A stretch of DNA of 64,000 bases. It comes from Patagioenas fasciata. Its lineage: Eukaryota > Chordata > Aves > Columbiformes > Columbidae. Location: positions 49,499,001 through 49,563,000 of the forward strand of contig NC_092524.1 in NCBI RefSeq assembly GCF_037038585.1, given 5' to 3'. This document shows positions 25,993-37,170 of this stretch, in pieces (the first letter of the stretch is position 1; each line of letters opens with the position of its first letter). The translations under genes were made by a program, and so were the position numbers. Under the pieces are notes generated by a model, which did not search any database, was not told the origin of the DNA, and was given only the letters and a program-made list of their open reading frames with translations.

Positions 25993-26396
25993 CTTATGCC
26001 GTATGTAATAAATGGCAGCAGAAAAAGGCAAGAAGGGGGCACGTTGGGTTTGGTGAAGCAGAGCAAATTCCAGAAATGAAGATCATGTTTTTGTATAAAT
26101 ACTCTCAATTTAGAAAGGGGAAGAAAGAAAATGAAATGGAGAAATGATAGGCCATGGATTTTTTTTTCTTTTTTTAGGATAAACGTATTTTATGGGACTC
26201 TGAGACGCTTATAGCTCTTCAAATTGTTATTAATTAACCAGCAAGACCTTTTACTTTTGTATTTGGAGGAAAAGGGCTGTGCATTTCCCCCTCCTATTAT
26301 ATATTTATTTTTAAACAAAGCAACCTGGAGACATGAAGATTTACTTCCTGAAACTGATGGTTGTTTTCTGCTCATGCCACACAAGAGATTGAGGGT

Positions 26397-26414
26397 AAAA
26401 AAAAAAAAAAAAAG
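26397..26414. repeat. Poly(A) run
   Basis: A run of about 18 A. No retroposon body was recognised upstream. Confidence 0.9.
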
Positions 26415-26499
26415 GAATTTTTAATAGTGCTGAATTGACTATTTGTGTTCATTTTGCAGTATCTTGCTTTCCTGACATGTTTACTTTACAAATGCTTCA

Positions 26500-26725
26500 G
26501 CTCATGGCCATGACTTATTTTGAATGGTAAAGTATATAATTAACGTCAAGGTGAAAGGCGATTATGCTTGTGAACACTGCTCTGTGCCCTCCAGAAACCA
26601 CTTATGAAAGCAATTTAGGTCACACATGGTTCAGTCTCTCAGAAATCTTTCTTAATAAAGCCCCGAGGCACTCTCTTTTACTGAGCAATTAACAGAAAGC
26701 TGGTTCCTTGTGTTATTGTGAGGAA
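26500..26725. other. Candidate conserved non-coding element
   Basis: A repeat-free block with balanced, information-rich sequence and TAATTA/CAATTA-type homeodomain cores, for example around 26538 and 26687. It carries several CpGs (AACGTC, GGCGAT, CCCGAGG) in an otherwise CpG-poor area. It has no long open frame. This texture is common in amniote conserved enhancers, but conservation cannot be seen from one sequence. Confidence 0.22.
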
Positions 26726-26888
26726 ATTATAATCTGTGGAGAAGGAGGAGGGACCATATGAGACAGAAATGTTTCTTCACACAGCTCTGCTGAAAGCTGA
26801 AAATGCAGTTTAAACGGGCATTTCAGTTAGGGAACAGCAAAGGTCCAAAATGCTGCAATGAAACTGGTTATTTGTTAAGTACAGTGTT

Positions 26889-27083
26889 TTAAGTTTGAGA
26901 CTTTCCATTGCCTTCTACCAGTTTTCTCCTGACTGTTTGAACAAATGTTTCCCAAGAACCCTCCTTATGAAGCCGTGTTGAAGAGGAATGGTTCCCAGCT
27001 TTTGGCAAATCCGCCATGAAATCCCATGGAGGTTCTTGCTGATGTGGGCAGGTGCTGATGATCTGGGAACCGCAGAATGGCAC
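26889..27083 (-). other. Open minus-strand segment after CAG, unverified
   Basis: A frame of 64 codons on the minus strand contains a possible acceptor (CTGCGGTTCCCAG) before the peptide IISTCPHQQEPPWDF. It ends at a stop (26889-26891) after GNGKSQT. The composition is protein-like but unrecognised, and a second minus frame overlaps it (26965-27237). I regard it as probably non-coding. Confidence 0.12.
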
Positions 27084-27234
27084 TAAGCATTAGACTCTGA
27101 TTTGCAGTCATCATTTTCAGAAACCCAGCCCTACAAAACCTGCGTTTATTCTTCTTAGAAATCTGGTAGTCACAACAATTGGGTTCTGGCCAGTGTAGAC
27201 AGAAACAATGTAGACAGTACATATGATAACACTG

Positions 27235-27270
27235 CATGATAATGATATGTAATAACCATGCATTATCATG
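27235..27270. repeat. 10-bp perfect inverted repeat
   Basis: CATGATAATG at 27235-27244 and its exact reverse complement CATTATCATG at 27261-27270 flank a 16-base AT-rich loop. It could form a hairpin or be a paired binding site. It is AT-rich, so chance is likely. Confidence 0.7.
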
Positions 27271-27769
27271 TGGTACTAGAGCAGTTGTTATTAACTTGAT
27301 ATGTTTCGATTTTAGCTTGGATTTCTCATGCTGGCTAGACTGTGGACTTTTATGTAAAACATCTGTATGGTGCTTCTGCCAAAATCCGGCTTTGAGTTAT
27401 TAGTCACTGAATTCTCTGGACCAAGAAAATTCCCACCAGTATGCTTGTTAGTCAGAGAATCAGTTGTATTAGTCTTATAATCAGAAACAATTGAATAAAT
27501 ACTCCATTTTTAAATTCATGATGCAGAGAAGTGCTGTTACTGAACCAAGACATGGTACAGTGACAATTCATATTCAATAGTTACTGTTGTAGTCAGCACT
27601 TAAGAGGAGAGAAACAAAGATTTATTGTAGTTGTATGATCACTTGTATTTCTGCTGCTTATTTTGACATCTATTCTTATGACAGTTTGATTTGCATATAT
27701 ATGTAAACTTGGTAAAAATCCACAGAAGGCGATAGAAGCTTAGAGGTGAGTGGGGTTCGAAAGTCTGTA

Positions 27770-27960
27770 GTAACTCTTGTGCGATATAAAGAGTTTAATT
27801 CAATGAAGTTGATGGCGTTTCCCCCTGTGTTTTGTATGAGGCAAAGCCATTGCAATGCTGCTTAATGCCAGAAGTGATTGCAATTAATTGTACAGCTTTC
27901 ATGGGGTTGTAAGGACTGCAGAATAATTTTTAAGTCATTTTTTCATGATTAAAAATATAT
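27770..27960. other. Candidate conserved non-coding element
   Basis: A repeat-free block with an ATTGCAATTAATTGT homeodomain-like cluster near 27878-27892, an ATTGCAAT-type core near 27849, and preserved CpGs (GGCGTTT, GCGATA). No open frame persists. It is called by texture only; phylogenetic conservation is untested. Confidence 0.22.
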
Positions 27961-29000
27961 GAATCCACTGCCCATGTAGAATGAAGGTCAGAGTTAAATG
28001 CCTTTCTGCTAGAAGGCAGAGAACAGGAGTTAGTATGAGTGGATCCTGTTTGGTTTTCCATCCATTCTGTCACTCCCCAGCTGTCCTCTGGGAACACAGC
28101 GGCAGCAGAGGTCAGACTGGGCTTCAGTGGAGGTTGGATTTGGGTTCAGCAGGAGCCTTCATCCCATAGTCAAGCTAAGAATGAGAAACAAAATGTTGAA
28201 TTCCAACATCCTCTTGCCCTGACACCTCTAGCTGGCTCCCTGGTGCTGACAACACTGGGCCCCCTCCCAGCAGGGTGGGAGGACTCTGGGGGATTACTGT
28301 AATGAGTAGGTACAGGCAGGCAGGTGATACAGCTTTAGGCTGTCTTAACTACTTTTACTATGCAGAAGCTGCTCTGAAATTCAGTTGATCAGTCAATTTC
28401 ACAGCGAGTAGCATACCAAAGGCAGGAAAATAAGGGGTGACTCATTAGTTGCCAAGTGGGTAGTTTTCAGTGCTGTTTTCAATGAAAAATACTGCCTGTG
28501 AGGCTTTCTTCTGCTACTGACACAGAGGAGATCTCTCGATGTGATAATACTGGGTTGAAGGATATCCATTAGTATAGTCTCCTTCCATTGTTGAGAACTG
28601 ACTTGTTAGGAGCCTGTTTTACACTCAGAGGACACAGGGAACATGAAATTCCTTGTTCCTTGGTACATAATGTCCCCTTTAATAGCTACTTTCACTTTAA
28701 CACTTTCCATACCTTGTTGCCCCAGGTGTGGTTTACTCTTCTGGTGTTTGATCCCATACCCCAATACTGACTGGCCCACTGATCTGCTTCCCCTGCAATC
28801 ATCTCTGTGCTGCCTATTGCACTCTCCACTCTCCCTTTTCAATACAACTCCTTCCTTTTTTCCCTTCTGAGCTCTCTTGCTATGCAAAACCTTTCCCCAA
28901 ACTATTTTTTTGTGGTGCTGCTGCCAGGAAACAAATGAGCAGTAATGAGGCAGTTAGATGGAGATGACAGTTCATTATGCGTTTTTAAAAATGCATATAT

Positions 29001-29050
29001 TAAATAAGAACAACTGGATGGGTCAGATCCTTATCGGCTACTGCTCTTTT
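29001..29050 (-). mobile_element. Possible CR1-type tail fragment, antisense
   Basis: AATAAGAACAACTGGATGGG followed by TCAGATCC resembles the same antisense CR1-family tail as the 25162 copy (ATAAGAACA..., GGGTCAGA). Only about 30 bp are convincing. Confidence 0.3.
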
Positions 29051-29249
29051 ATGTTAAGAGTGTCTCTCTGAATTGTGCCAGAGGAATCTTGCTCTGAATG
29101 TGTCCTTTTTGCCTTTTTTTTTCTTTTTACTGGTAGCTGATATTTCTGGGTCTTCTTTCTGAGGGTAAAATATGCTAGGGGTGCTGTTGCAACACATGTG
29201 AGTGATAATAAAGAAATCCTGTTGACAGGGGATCCCAACTCTTGCCACC

Positions 29250-29380
29250 CAGGCGGTTGTCATTGGGGTACCTGGAGCGCCTGGCAGCCCAGCGGGTGCT
29301 GCCTCCGGGGAAGCCGGCGGGACGTCCAGCAGCGCGGTGCTGCCTGGGGTGCTGGGGCACCTGGCAGCACAGCAAGTGGA
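29250..29380. repeat. CpG-dense GC-rich block with an 80-bp-period duplication
   Basis: The stretch 29254-29336 carries nine CpGs in about 83 bp in a CpG-poor window. A 25-bp unit at 29274-29298 recurs at 29354-29378 with 20 of 25 bases identical, and three of the five differences are G/A changes. In one plus frame the first part reads GVPGAPGSPAGAASGEAGG, superficially collagen-like. There is no donor site or continuing frame that would make it an exon. It may be a minisatellite remnant, a small CpG island or part of a retrocopy. Confidence 0.6.
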
Positions 29381-30278
29381 TTAAACAGCTCTCTCTGCAG
29401 TGGAAATCACAGCAGTAACCCATCATTCAAAAGTTTTTAAAACAACAGAATGCTATTATTGAAGAGACATATTGGTCACTGTTCAAAATAACACACGTAT
29501 TACTTAGCCAGGCCCAGAACAAATTGTCCACAAGAGCACATATTTTATTAAGTATTCTCTCTTGTTTCAACAGCATCCTAATCAACCGCAACATGAAATT
29601 GCAAAAGTGTCTTTGTCCTGTTTTTGTACTGAAATGCTGTGTTCTCTGGATAAAGCTTAAGTTATGCCTGTTCTGACCGTGGACCAACTTTCAAAATCGG
29701 AGCTATTCCTCAGTTCTCTCTTTGACTTTCTTTGTCATTTTGTTTTCAATCATTTCCTGTAAACTATAGGATGGTGAATGAAGAAATGGCAGAACTTTTT
29801 ATGAGGACGGTGAGACTGGTCAGCACCTTTCTGAATTGCGATCCTCTCACACATCTGATTTGAAGGCAGCTGAGGAGCTAAAGCAATTTCTTTTATAAAG
29901 CCACTTGACAACAGGAGATCTCAGTGATTTAATCTGCCTGTGCTTGTTTATTTTCCTTTTTCTTTACAAGGGACAGAGTATTTGTTAGTGGGAGGGGACT
30001 TCCATTGACGGTTAATGTTGTAATGCTGTACTTCTACCCATATGGTATGCTTTGAATCTGTGTTTCTGTACCTTTTCAAGTTGCCATTCATCTGTCTTTA
30101 TAGTGGACATACGAGAAAAAATCAGGACAATATACAGTGCAGATAAACTTTCAAGTTTGTGTATAGGAAATATTGCTTTTTAGTTGTAAGTAGGGCAAGG
30201 AACTGCTTGCAGGGAACGTAGGACTCTCGTCTAAATATGGTCCAGGTCGCTAGTGCTTATTATTCAGTTCATTTTGAG

Positions 30279-30292
30279 CTACTAGAGGGCGG
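30279..30292 (+). promoter_or_regulatory. CTCF-like core motif
   Basis: CTACTAGAGGGCGG differs at one position from the core I recall for CTCF (CCACNAGRGGGCRS) and contains a CpG, a context in which binding can be methylation-sensitive. The orientation is the same as the motif at 14106-14119, about 16 kb away. Occupancy cannot be judged from sequence. Confidence 0.45.
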
Positions 30293-30387
30293 GATAAGAT
30301 ACCATTGCTGGCGCCCTGGCTGACACTGTCACCTGAGAGACAAGACAGAATAAACCAAAGGGTATGAACTCCTCTGTCATCTACAGA

Positions 30388-30449
30388 GTTGGTCCCACCT
30401 TACTGGAGAGAGAATTGGTTGGTCCCATCTCACTGGAGAGACAGCATTG
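30388..30449 (+). repeat. Two-copy tandem duplication, 30-32 bp unit
   Basis: The unit starting GTTGGTCCCA and continuing ACTGGAGAGA at 30388-30417 is repeated at 30418-30449 with few differences (CCTT against TCTC, and a small insertion near the end). It looks like a recent local slippage duplication. Confidence 0.85.
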
Positions 30450-33400
30450 CAACTGTTTATGTTTTACTTAACCAGTGGACAGAAGTTTTAGTCCCCAGCT
30501 AGAACTGTCATCCAAGCATGAAAGTGACTTTTAAAAATTTAAGCCAATTTATAGCAGACTGAGGCTTTAATTTTATTCAAAGACAATTATCAGTAGAAAG
30601 GTCATCTGCCTGCTTGGCTGACACCAGTTCCAGGCTGCATACACAGTATAGCCAAGTATTAGCCATTCTAGGAAACTGAATGTACTCCATGTCAAGGATT
30701 TATTCCTGGAACATAAAACTCAGAGCCATTTCAAGACACTAGGCAAAGCAGGTGCTGACCAAAGGCCATGGGCCTGTCTGGAATAGCTGATGATGTGTTT
30801 TGCCTACGTTGGATATGGCATCAACTGTACTAGCTTGAGCACTGAAGACTCTTCCATTTGCTAAGCTCTCTAACTGCTGCTGCTTCCCGTGGTATCAGGG
30901 GTGCCCTGGAGAGAGATGTTATGAGAGGGAATGATAGGCAGAACTATTAATTTTTCCAGTCTAGAAGGTTTATGTGTATTCTGCTTTTGAATGAGTTGCT
31001 GCCAGGCTGCACTTACAGCTTGAATCTCTGGTACATTAGTAAGGACTTATGTTTTGTCAGGGAGAGCAGAGAACTGGGACTAGAGCTGTGCTGGTGGGAC
31101 ACTATACAACTGATGATACAACCTTAGCCTTACTCATAAATGGTGTCAGACAAGGCCATGTGAGAAGCAGGAGAACACTTCGCAATTAGGCTGAATGTTA
31201 CTGCCACAGGTCTGTGGAGTAAAATCTCCATGTGCTGTCATTTGGATAGGCTGTTAGTCACTTCTCTCTGAAGGTATTGCACTCGTTGCTGTGTGCTATT
31301 ATACACCACTGCAGCAGCTGGATAAAGACAACCTTTGTTTGGTTCATCGATCAGTTTGTATAGTGCTTTTAAGACCATTACCATGTGTAAGTGAAGTAAA
31401 TAATATAAGGGTCGTTGAACCTGATATCCACACAAGGATTTACAGGCTGCCAACTTGACTAGTTTTCTGTTCTACCCCCACTTTAAGTACAACCACCAAT
31501 AATCAGCATTGAAAGAGGCTATAAAAAGTCTGACACAGAGTTTATCTGTGAAAATTACCTAGCTATAAAAATTTAGACTATATACTATAGTCTCCCACAC
31601 TCCTCAGTCTGCAGGGCAGGTGTTATGTCCTACAGTTCTGCCATGGGAAACTGTGACAGAGACTATGTCTGCCATCTTTCTACTAATGCAGTCAAGTGTG
31701 ATGAGCTTCTCAGAGGACATCAGCACGTGAACCTCTTCTGTGAGGCAAGACAGCCCTAGTGAACTGGAGCTTCAGATTGTTCTGTTTGGCATGGTTGTGT
31801 TAGAGCAAGAAGGGAGATCTGAGAAGCATCTTCTTCAGGCCAGTATGGGATGCTGGGATTACCTGGGCTTCCTGCATTCAGCTTGCCTTTATTTCCTCAC
31901 CATGCATCTTTACAATAAAAATCTATAAGAGATCTTGAGATTCACAATTATTTTTCATATATTCAATATAGAAGCCATGTATTAAAGAACATGTAGAAGA
32001 AAATAGCTCTTGCTGTTCTCTGGAACTGAAGGTAAACTGAGATTATCAGAAAATCCTGTTCCAAGGTAGTGCCCTGAGTAAGAAAATATCAAAAGGTTTT
32101 ATGCAAGTTAATATCAGGATAAATACCCAAAGTTCAAGTTGTTTGCTTTTTGGTTCAACAGTGTTTCCTGTGAATTCTTTATATTATGAGAGATCTATTT
32201 TCTTGCAGTTTCAGTTGAAGTCTGTGAGACAGGATGCAGGCAGGTATGATGTCACAGGAAATACAACACAATGCCCTGGAAAACACAATGCTACAACACA
32301 AGAGAAGATTGTCAAAAAGGTACTGCTGTATATTCTGCATCCTTCTGTGTAGATTTTTTCAATTTAAAATAAGGTTGGTTAAGACTGAGGATTGTTCTGC
32401 AATTCATGAAGCCACCATTAATGATGTGGAGATCATTTAATATTACAGACAAGTATCTGGCATCTCAGGGAGTTTATAGTTCAGACAAAGAGAAGAAGTT
32501 AGGTTGGAGAGTAAGACTCTACAGAAGATGGAGGCATCTAAAAGTTTTTGTCAGAGCAGGTGGTATATCAGAAGTATGTAGGCAGTGGCTTTTACAAGTT
32601 TGCCTTTTTTCTTCATTATTTATTTTCTACCAATAGGAAGCTGATGTTACTGCTTTTGCTTCATTTTTTCAGGATCTCTCATATGCTCTTATGATTCTAT
32701 TTTTCATATTATCATAAGCTGTGAACTTATGAAAAGAACATGTGCTAATGCTATTTCTGAGAGTCACAAGTGAGAACTATTCAGATACGTTTCAAGAAAC
32801 CATGTCATTTTTCGGGACGTCTTTAGACTGATTTAGTAGGCAGAAGCAGCAAAATGAAGTGGAGAGAGAGCTTGAAGTTCAGTTGCTGTTGGCTTTAGCG
32901 TCACATACCCTTGCATGCAGAATAATAATAATTTCATTTACGTTACTAATTTGATGATTATTCTGATTGAAGCAACAGCACCATGGGATGTTAACATGAT
33001 ACATAGTAAGAAATCTAGCAATACACACAAACTTATCTTCAGGCTGAAATTCTGTGGTTTTGAAACAGTTGGAGAGAACCAATTAAGACTGTGCATTGTT
33101 GCTAAATATTTATTACTTATATGTATTTCAGGTACAGTCCCATGAAGAATAAAAGGCCTTTAGGCAATTTATTATATGTTTAGTAAGTACAAATCCCTTG
33201 TGTCAGATGAGCTTTAATAGAGCTTTCAGTGGTGAACATGGAGAGTGACATTCAGGCCTCATGATAGGTGGCATCTTGCTCTATGTTTTTGGGCTTCTGC
33301 AGAAGGACGTGCTGCAGCTCCTGCCCGCTGCTGCCTCTACACGGTGTTGATTTGTTTCTGAGGTGAGATCTGATTCATGGCAGGAAACAGCAAATTGTCA

Positions 33401-34296
33401 GTTATTTTAAAAGAGTAAACATTTCATGTTTCGTTTCTGTGTTGTAAAGGCTGCTTGAGGGTACCACTGTCCAAAATAAGCCTCTGAGGGTCTTTTTGCT
33501 ATCACACTCACAGTCCTTCCCTCAAATCCAGGCTGTCAGAAGCTGAGAGAGCTGGGGATGAATCTGGGTCATGAAAGGTCTTGAAAGTGACTTTTGACAG
33601 CTCAGTGCTGCTGCAGCTGCATGAAGGATACTTGATTCCTTCTCCTTGATCTCTGCACTTGTGAGCCTTTTGGTCTCAGTGCCATTTATGGGTATTTCAG
33701 GAGCACAGAAGAAGCCAGAACTGAAGTGGGAAAAAAATAAAAACAAGTGAGTTGAGTTTCAGGTCACCAGTTTTACTATGTCAGAACAGAAGAAAGAACA
33801 GGAAACATTGTTTTCAATATTAGCATGGAAAATTCAAAATCCACTTGGCTGTATGGGGTTTTCTGTGTTGTCATGAAATATTTACTATTCAGAATGACCT
33901 AAGTTCACGTTTTTCAACCTGAAAAAAGATGGTACCTGTGTGACAGAGTGTGCTGGCTCCCTGCTGGGCATGCAAACTTAACATAGAATCACCTCGAGAG
34001 TTAAAAGCGGGATCGAACAAAACAATTTTTCAGCTAATCTCTGTTGATACATTTTTTTTTCCTTGTCTATTTGAAATATGTATGGGAGGTTTAGAAAATA
34101 AAAGAATGGGAGGCCTCAGTGGGCACAAGGAGGCCTGCAGAACGTCACCCTATTGCCCAGCTCAGCAGCGCTGGGCTGTGGCTGGAGCTCCCTTGGGATT
34201 TGCTCTGCCTAATGATTTGCTTCAAGCTTTCAGCCTTATGGGGCAGCATGGCAATACAGGGCATTTCCTGGAGTTTTTGCACCTTTGGGTAGGTGG

Positions 34297-34316
34297 TAAT
34301 AAATAAATAAATAAAT
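34297..34316 (+). repeat. (TAAA)n microsatellite
   Basis: Four to five tandem AAAT units. It is likely to be length-polymorphic. Confidence 0.9.
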
Positions 34317-35087
34317 GGGGATCATGTGTGTATATGTAAGGAAAAAATTAGGATGCAGTAGTGCTTGCATTTTGCTAAAAGTTTCCAAAAAAAGTTTTAC
34401 CTTCCCTCCACAATTATCTAGTAATTCAACTAACTCATGAAGTTTAATATACCTGGTAAGCCAGTTTAGCCTGCCCTGGACTGTTTAGCAACACTAAAAG
34501 CCATTCACATAGAAATAAAATGAGAAAATAGTATGTCACCTTGCTTCTACAGCAGCAGGTTATTTTATGTGCAGCTGAGGACTCCTGAGTAACTAGATGT
34601 TAAAAAAACAGTGTATGGCATCCAGTATATGGGAGTAAACACACAGTACCAAGCCAGTCTTCTCAGGCCAGGTGTCAGTGATGTCCCTACTAACGGTGCA
34701 AATGTTAAAACAGCTAAGGGTAACAGCATCCAGCATCTCCATTTCAGGTATCATAAAAATAATCAAACCAAGGAATAAAAAGTTTGGAGGAAGAAAAAAG
34801 ATAATCACTGCAAGGACTATGCAAAGTAAATACTTTTTTTTCCTCTTTCCTCACCACTGTTATTACCAAAAGTACATTAATCCTAAACAAAATGTCTTTC
34901 ATATCAAGTAACAAAATTAATCCAGTAACTGGTGAGCTCATGAGGTCTGTCATGTTTGGGAGACCCAGATATAATAGGCTGCAGTGTTACAGCCATGGGA
35001 AGGCTAGATCAGTGAAACTGGGTGCAGGTTAAACATCTCATGTATTTTTCATTATTGATGGATTTTTTTTTGTTTCTTTTGTGACTC

Positions 35088-35131
35088 CATTTGCCTCTGA
35101 AACAGTAAAATGAGAATAGTCAACTTACTGG
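35088..35131 (+). mobile_element. Possible MIR-like relic
   Basis: CATTTGCCTCTGAAACAGTA, then AAATGAGAATAGTCAACTTA, resembles the MIR core 'TGCCTCAGTTTCCTCATCTGTAAAATGGGAATAATAATACTTA', with a deletion. It is a short match. Confidence 0.3.
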
Positions 35132-36949
35132 CTGGTACCTGATTTGCCGAAGATTTCTCGGTCTTGTACATGATACTGGGTTTCTAAGGCTGTAGAGAAA
35201 AGTTTCGATGCAGATAAATTGGTGCCCTTCAGGGAAATTTTTGTGGTCTTTGACAGTGAGCTATTGCTAGTGCTTGCTAATCACAGGTGCACTTTAAGGT
35301 GCACAGAACCTCATTTTGGTTTTGTAAAGCTTATACTTTTTACTCACATCCCTTTTTTATTTCTGATTTAAGGAAACTAAGCATTTGCTACTACACTGTC
35401 TACCCTCTATTGTGCTACAAAAAGCTTTGCAGCATAAACGCCGCCTTCACTTTGCCTCTCAGTCTGGCTGGATGAATTTGCTGTTCCTCCAGTGCCTTGG
35501 AAACTTTCCCCATGGGCACAGTGTCTTTGTTATTCTACCCAGGACAGAACCCTCTCTTCCTTCGTCCAGATGCCCCTCCAGGGCACTACAGGGGTTTCAT
35601 TTTTTTTTCCACTCAGGTGTGTTTTGATCGCTTCAGTCCCCAAATCCCTCTCCTCAAAACTGCGAAGTCACCATAAATATCACTGAGATAAGGAAAGCCC
35701 ATAATGCTGGAGGCTCAGAAGACCAGGCTCTCCGCACCAACGATCAGTGTTAACAGGCAGTAGCGATACAGACTTGCTTTGACTATGATTCAGTTCACGT
35801 CAATCTTTTCTTTGCAAAAGCCATTTTTGTTACAAAAGTCCTCATATTTGTAGCTCTACCCCAGAAAATTTCTACTGGTTGGCCTGACACTATTCTCTCA
35901 GCTTGGGCTACAAGGCCTTGGCTTTTGGCTCCAGGCTCTTTGTAGATATGTTTTTTGGATCCAGCTATGCCTGTGGAAGAAGTTAGTGACCTCAGCTATG
36001 CTCTCTTGTTCCTAGTATTTCTGCTGAATTTTTTAAGGTAAAGTAATACTGTGAAGAATACACTCTAGGGCTTTCTTAACCTTAGTAAAAAAAGAGCTTA
36101 ATGTAAGATGGGGACAGGACACAGCGCTGGTACACCCAACTGATTCCCCTCAGCCACATCAGGTGGAACCCAAGACTCCCCCTCTCCAAATGCTCTCAGC
36201 TCAAGGAGACAGGATACATTTTTGAGCTTATTCTCACTCCATCAGCTTCCTCTAGAACAGGTGTTGAAAGTGCTCTCTAGTTCGCTAATTCGGGTAAAAT
36301 CACATAGGTCAGCTCAAACTTAAGTAACATAAGTGATTGTCTAAATGAATTAAGAAGTGTTGAAGGGCTCAGCTGGCAGATCTGTAGATGTTTTTGCCTC
36401 CAGCAAAGGGTGGAGTTCCAGAGAAGAAATTTATTTTCTTCCTAACTGGGTGACTTGGAACCAAATAGCATTGTTCTAGAGTTGAATCAAGTTCTTGATT
36501 TACAACAACTTCACGTTCTTGAACAATGCTGTGCAAAGACATTCTTCGCCGTGTTCCTTTCAGCTGGAGTGGGGCAAATAGGAGGCCATTGTGACTCAGG
36601 CCTCTTCACGGTAATCCTGAGGCTTGACAGAGAGATCCTGCTTTTTAATTCTGCTTTGAAGCACAAACAGGTAGGTTGCAATGTCAGATCTCATTTTACC
36701 CTTAGAGTTTGTCACTGAGCAACTCAGCATTCCTGAATTACTCACAACACGGAGTACTAGCAAGTGTCAATATCAGTAATCATCAGCCAAACAAGAGAGA
36801 AATCTGAGCTGCTGGTGGTGATTTTGCACTGACAGGAGAGCCTGACTTTGAGAAATTTGATATTATTGCTATTTAATGTTCAGAACAATTCAACAAAACC
36901 ACAAAACATCAGGCTGGCCATCGAGGTGTTTGCAGATTCCTTCATTTAT

Positions 36950-36973
36950 CTTTTTTTTTTTTTTTCTTTTTTT
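36950..36973. repeat. T-rich run
   Basis: Two T runs split by one C, about 24 bp. It is simple sequence, possibly an old retroposon tail on the minus strand, but no body was recognised. Confidence 0.85.
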
Positions 36974-37150
36974 AAAGGAAGGCTTCTTAGCTTTGTTAAT
37001 TTTTTAATTTCAATTTTACCATTGTAAATGCAAAATAATTTCTTTGATAGTATTAGAGTCATTCCAGCTTTATGAAGATTCAACAGAAGTTCTGGTCCCA
37101 GTGTCCTCCTGTACTATGGATAATTCTTGCAGAAAACAAAGCAAAAGGAG

Positions 37151-37170
37151 TGAGTGGTCTTGAGTGGTCT
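37151..37170 (+). repeat. Tandem decamer TGAGTGGTCT x2
   Basis: The decamer occurs twice head to tail. Each copy contains GAGTGG, close to the NKX2-type homeodomain core (TNAAGTGG). Regulatory relevance is speculative. Confidence 0.7.

Larger units (their letters stand above)
29381..34296. other. Unique non-coding sequence, no gene recognised
   Basis: No frame exceeds about 118 codons (33950-34306 plus), and none shows a recognisable domain. Apart from the CTCF-like motif and tandem duplication listed separately, nothing stands out. A GC-richer patch lies at about 34100-34200. Confidence 0.55.

Noticed and set aside
33531-33600. CR1 fragment, from CTGAGAGAGCTGGGGATG
   Set aside because: Only about 15 bases match the CR1 3' region and the flanks do not continue the match.
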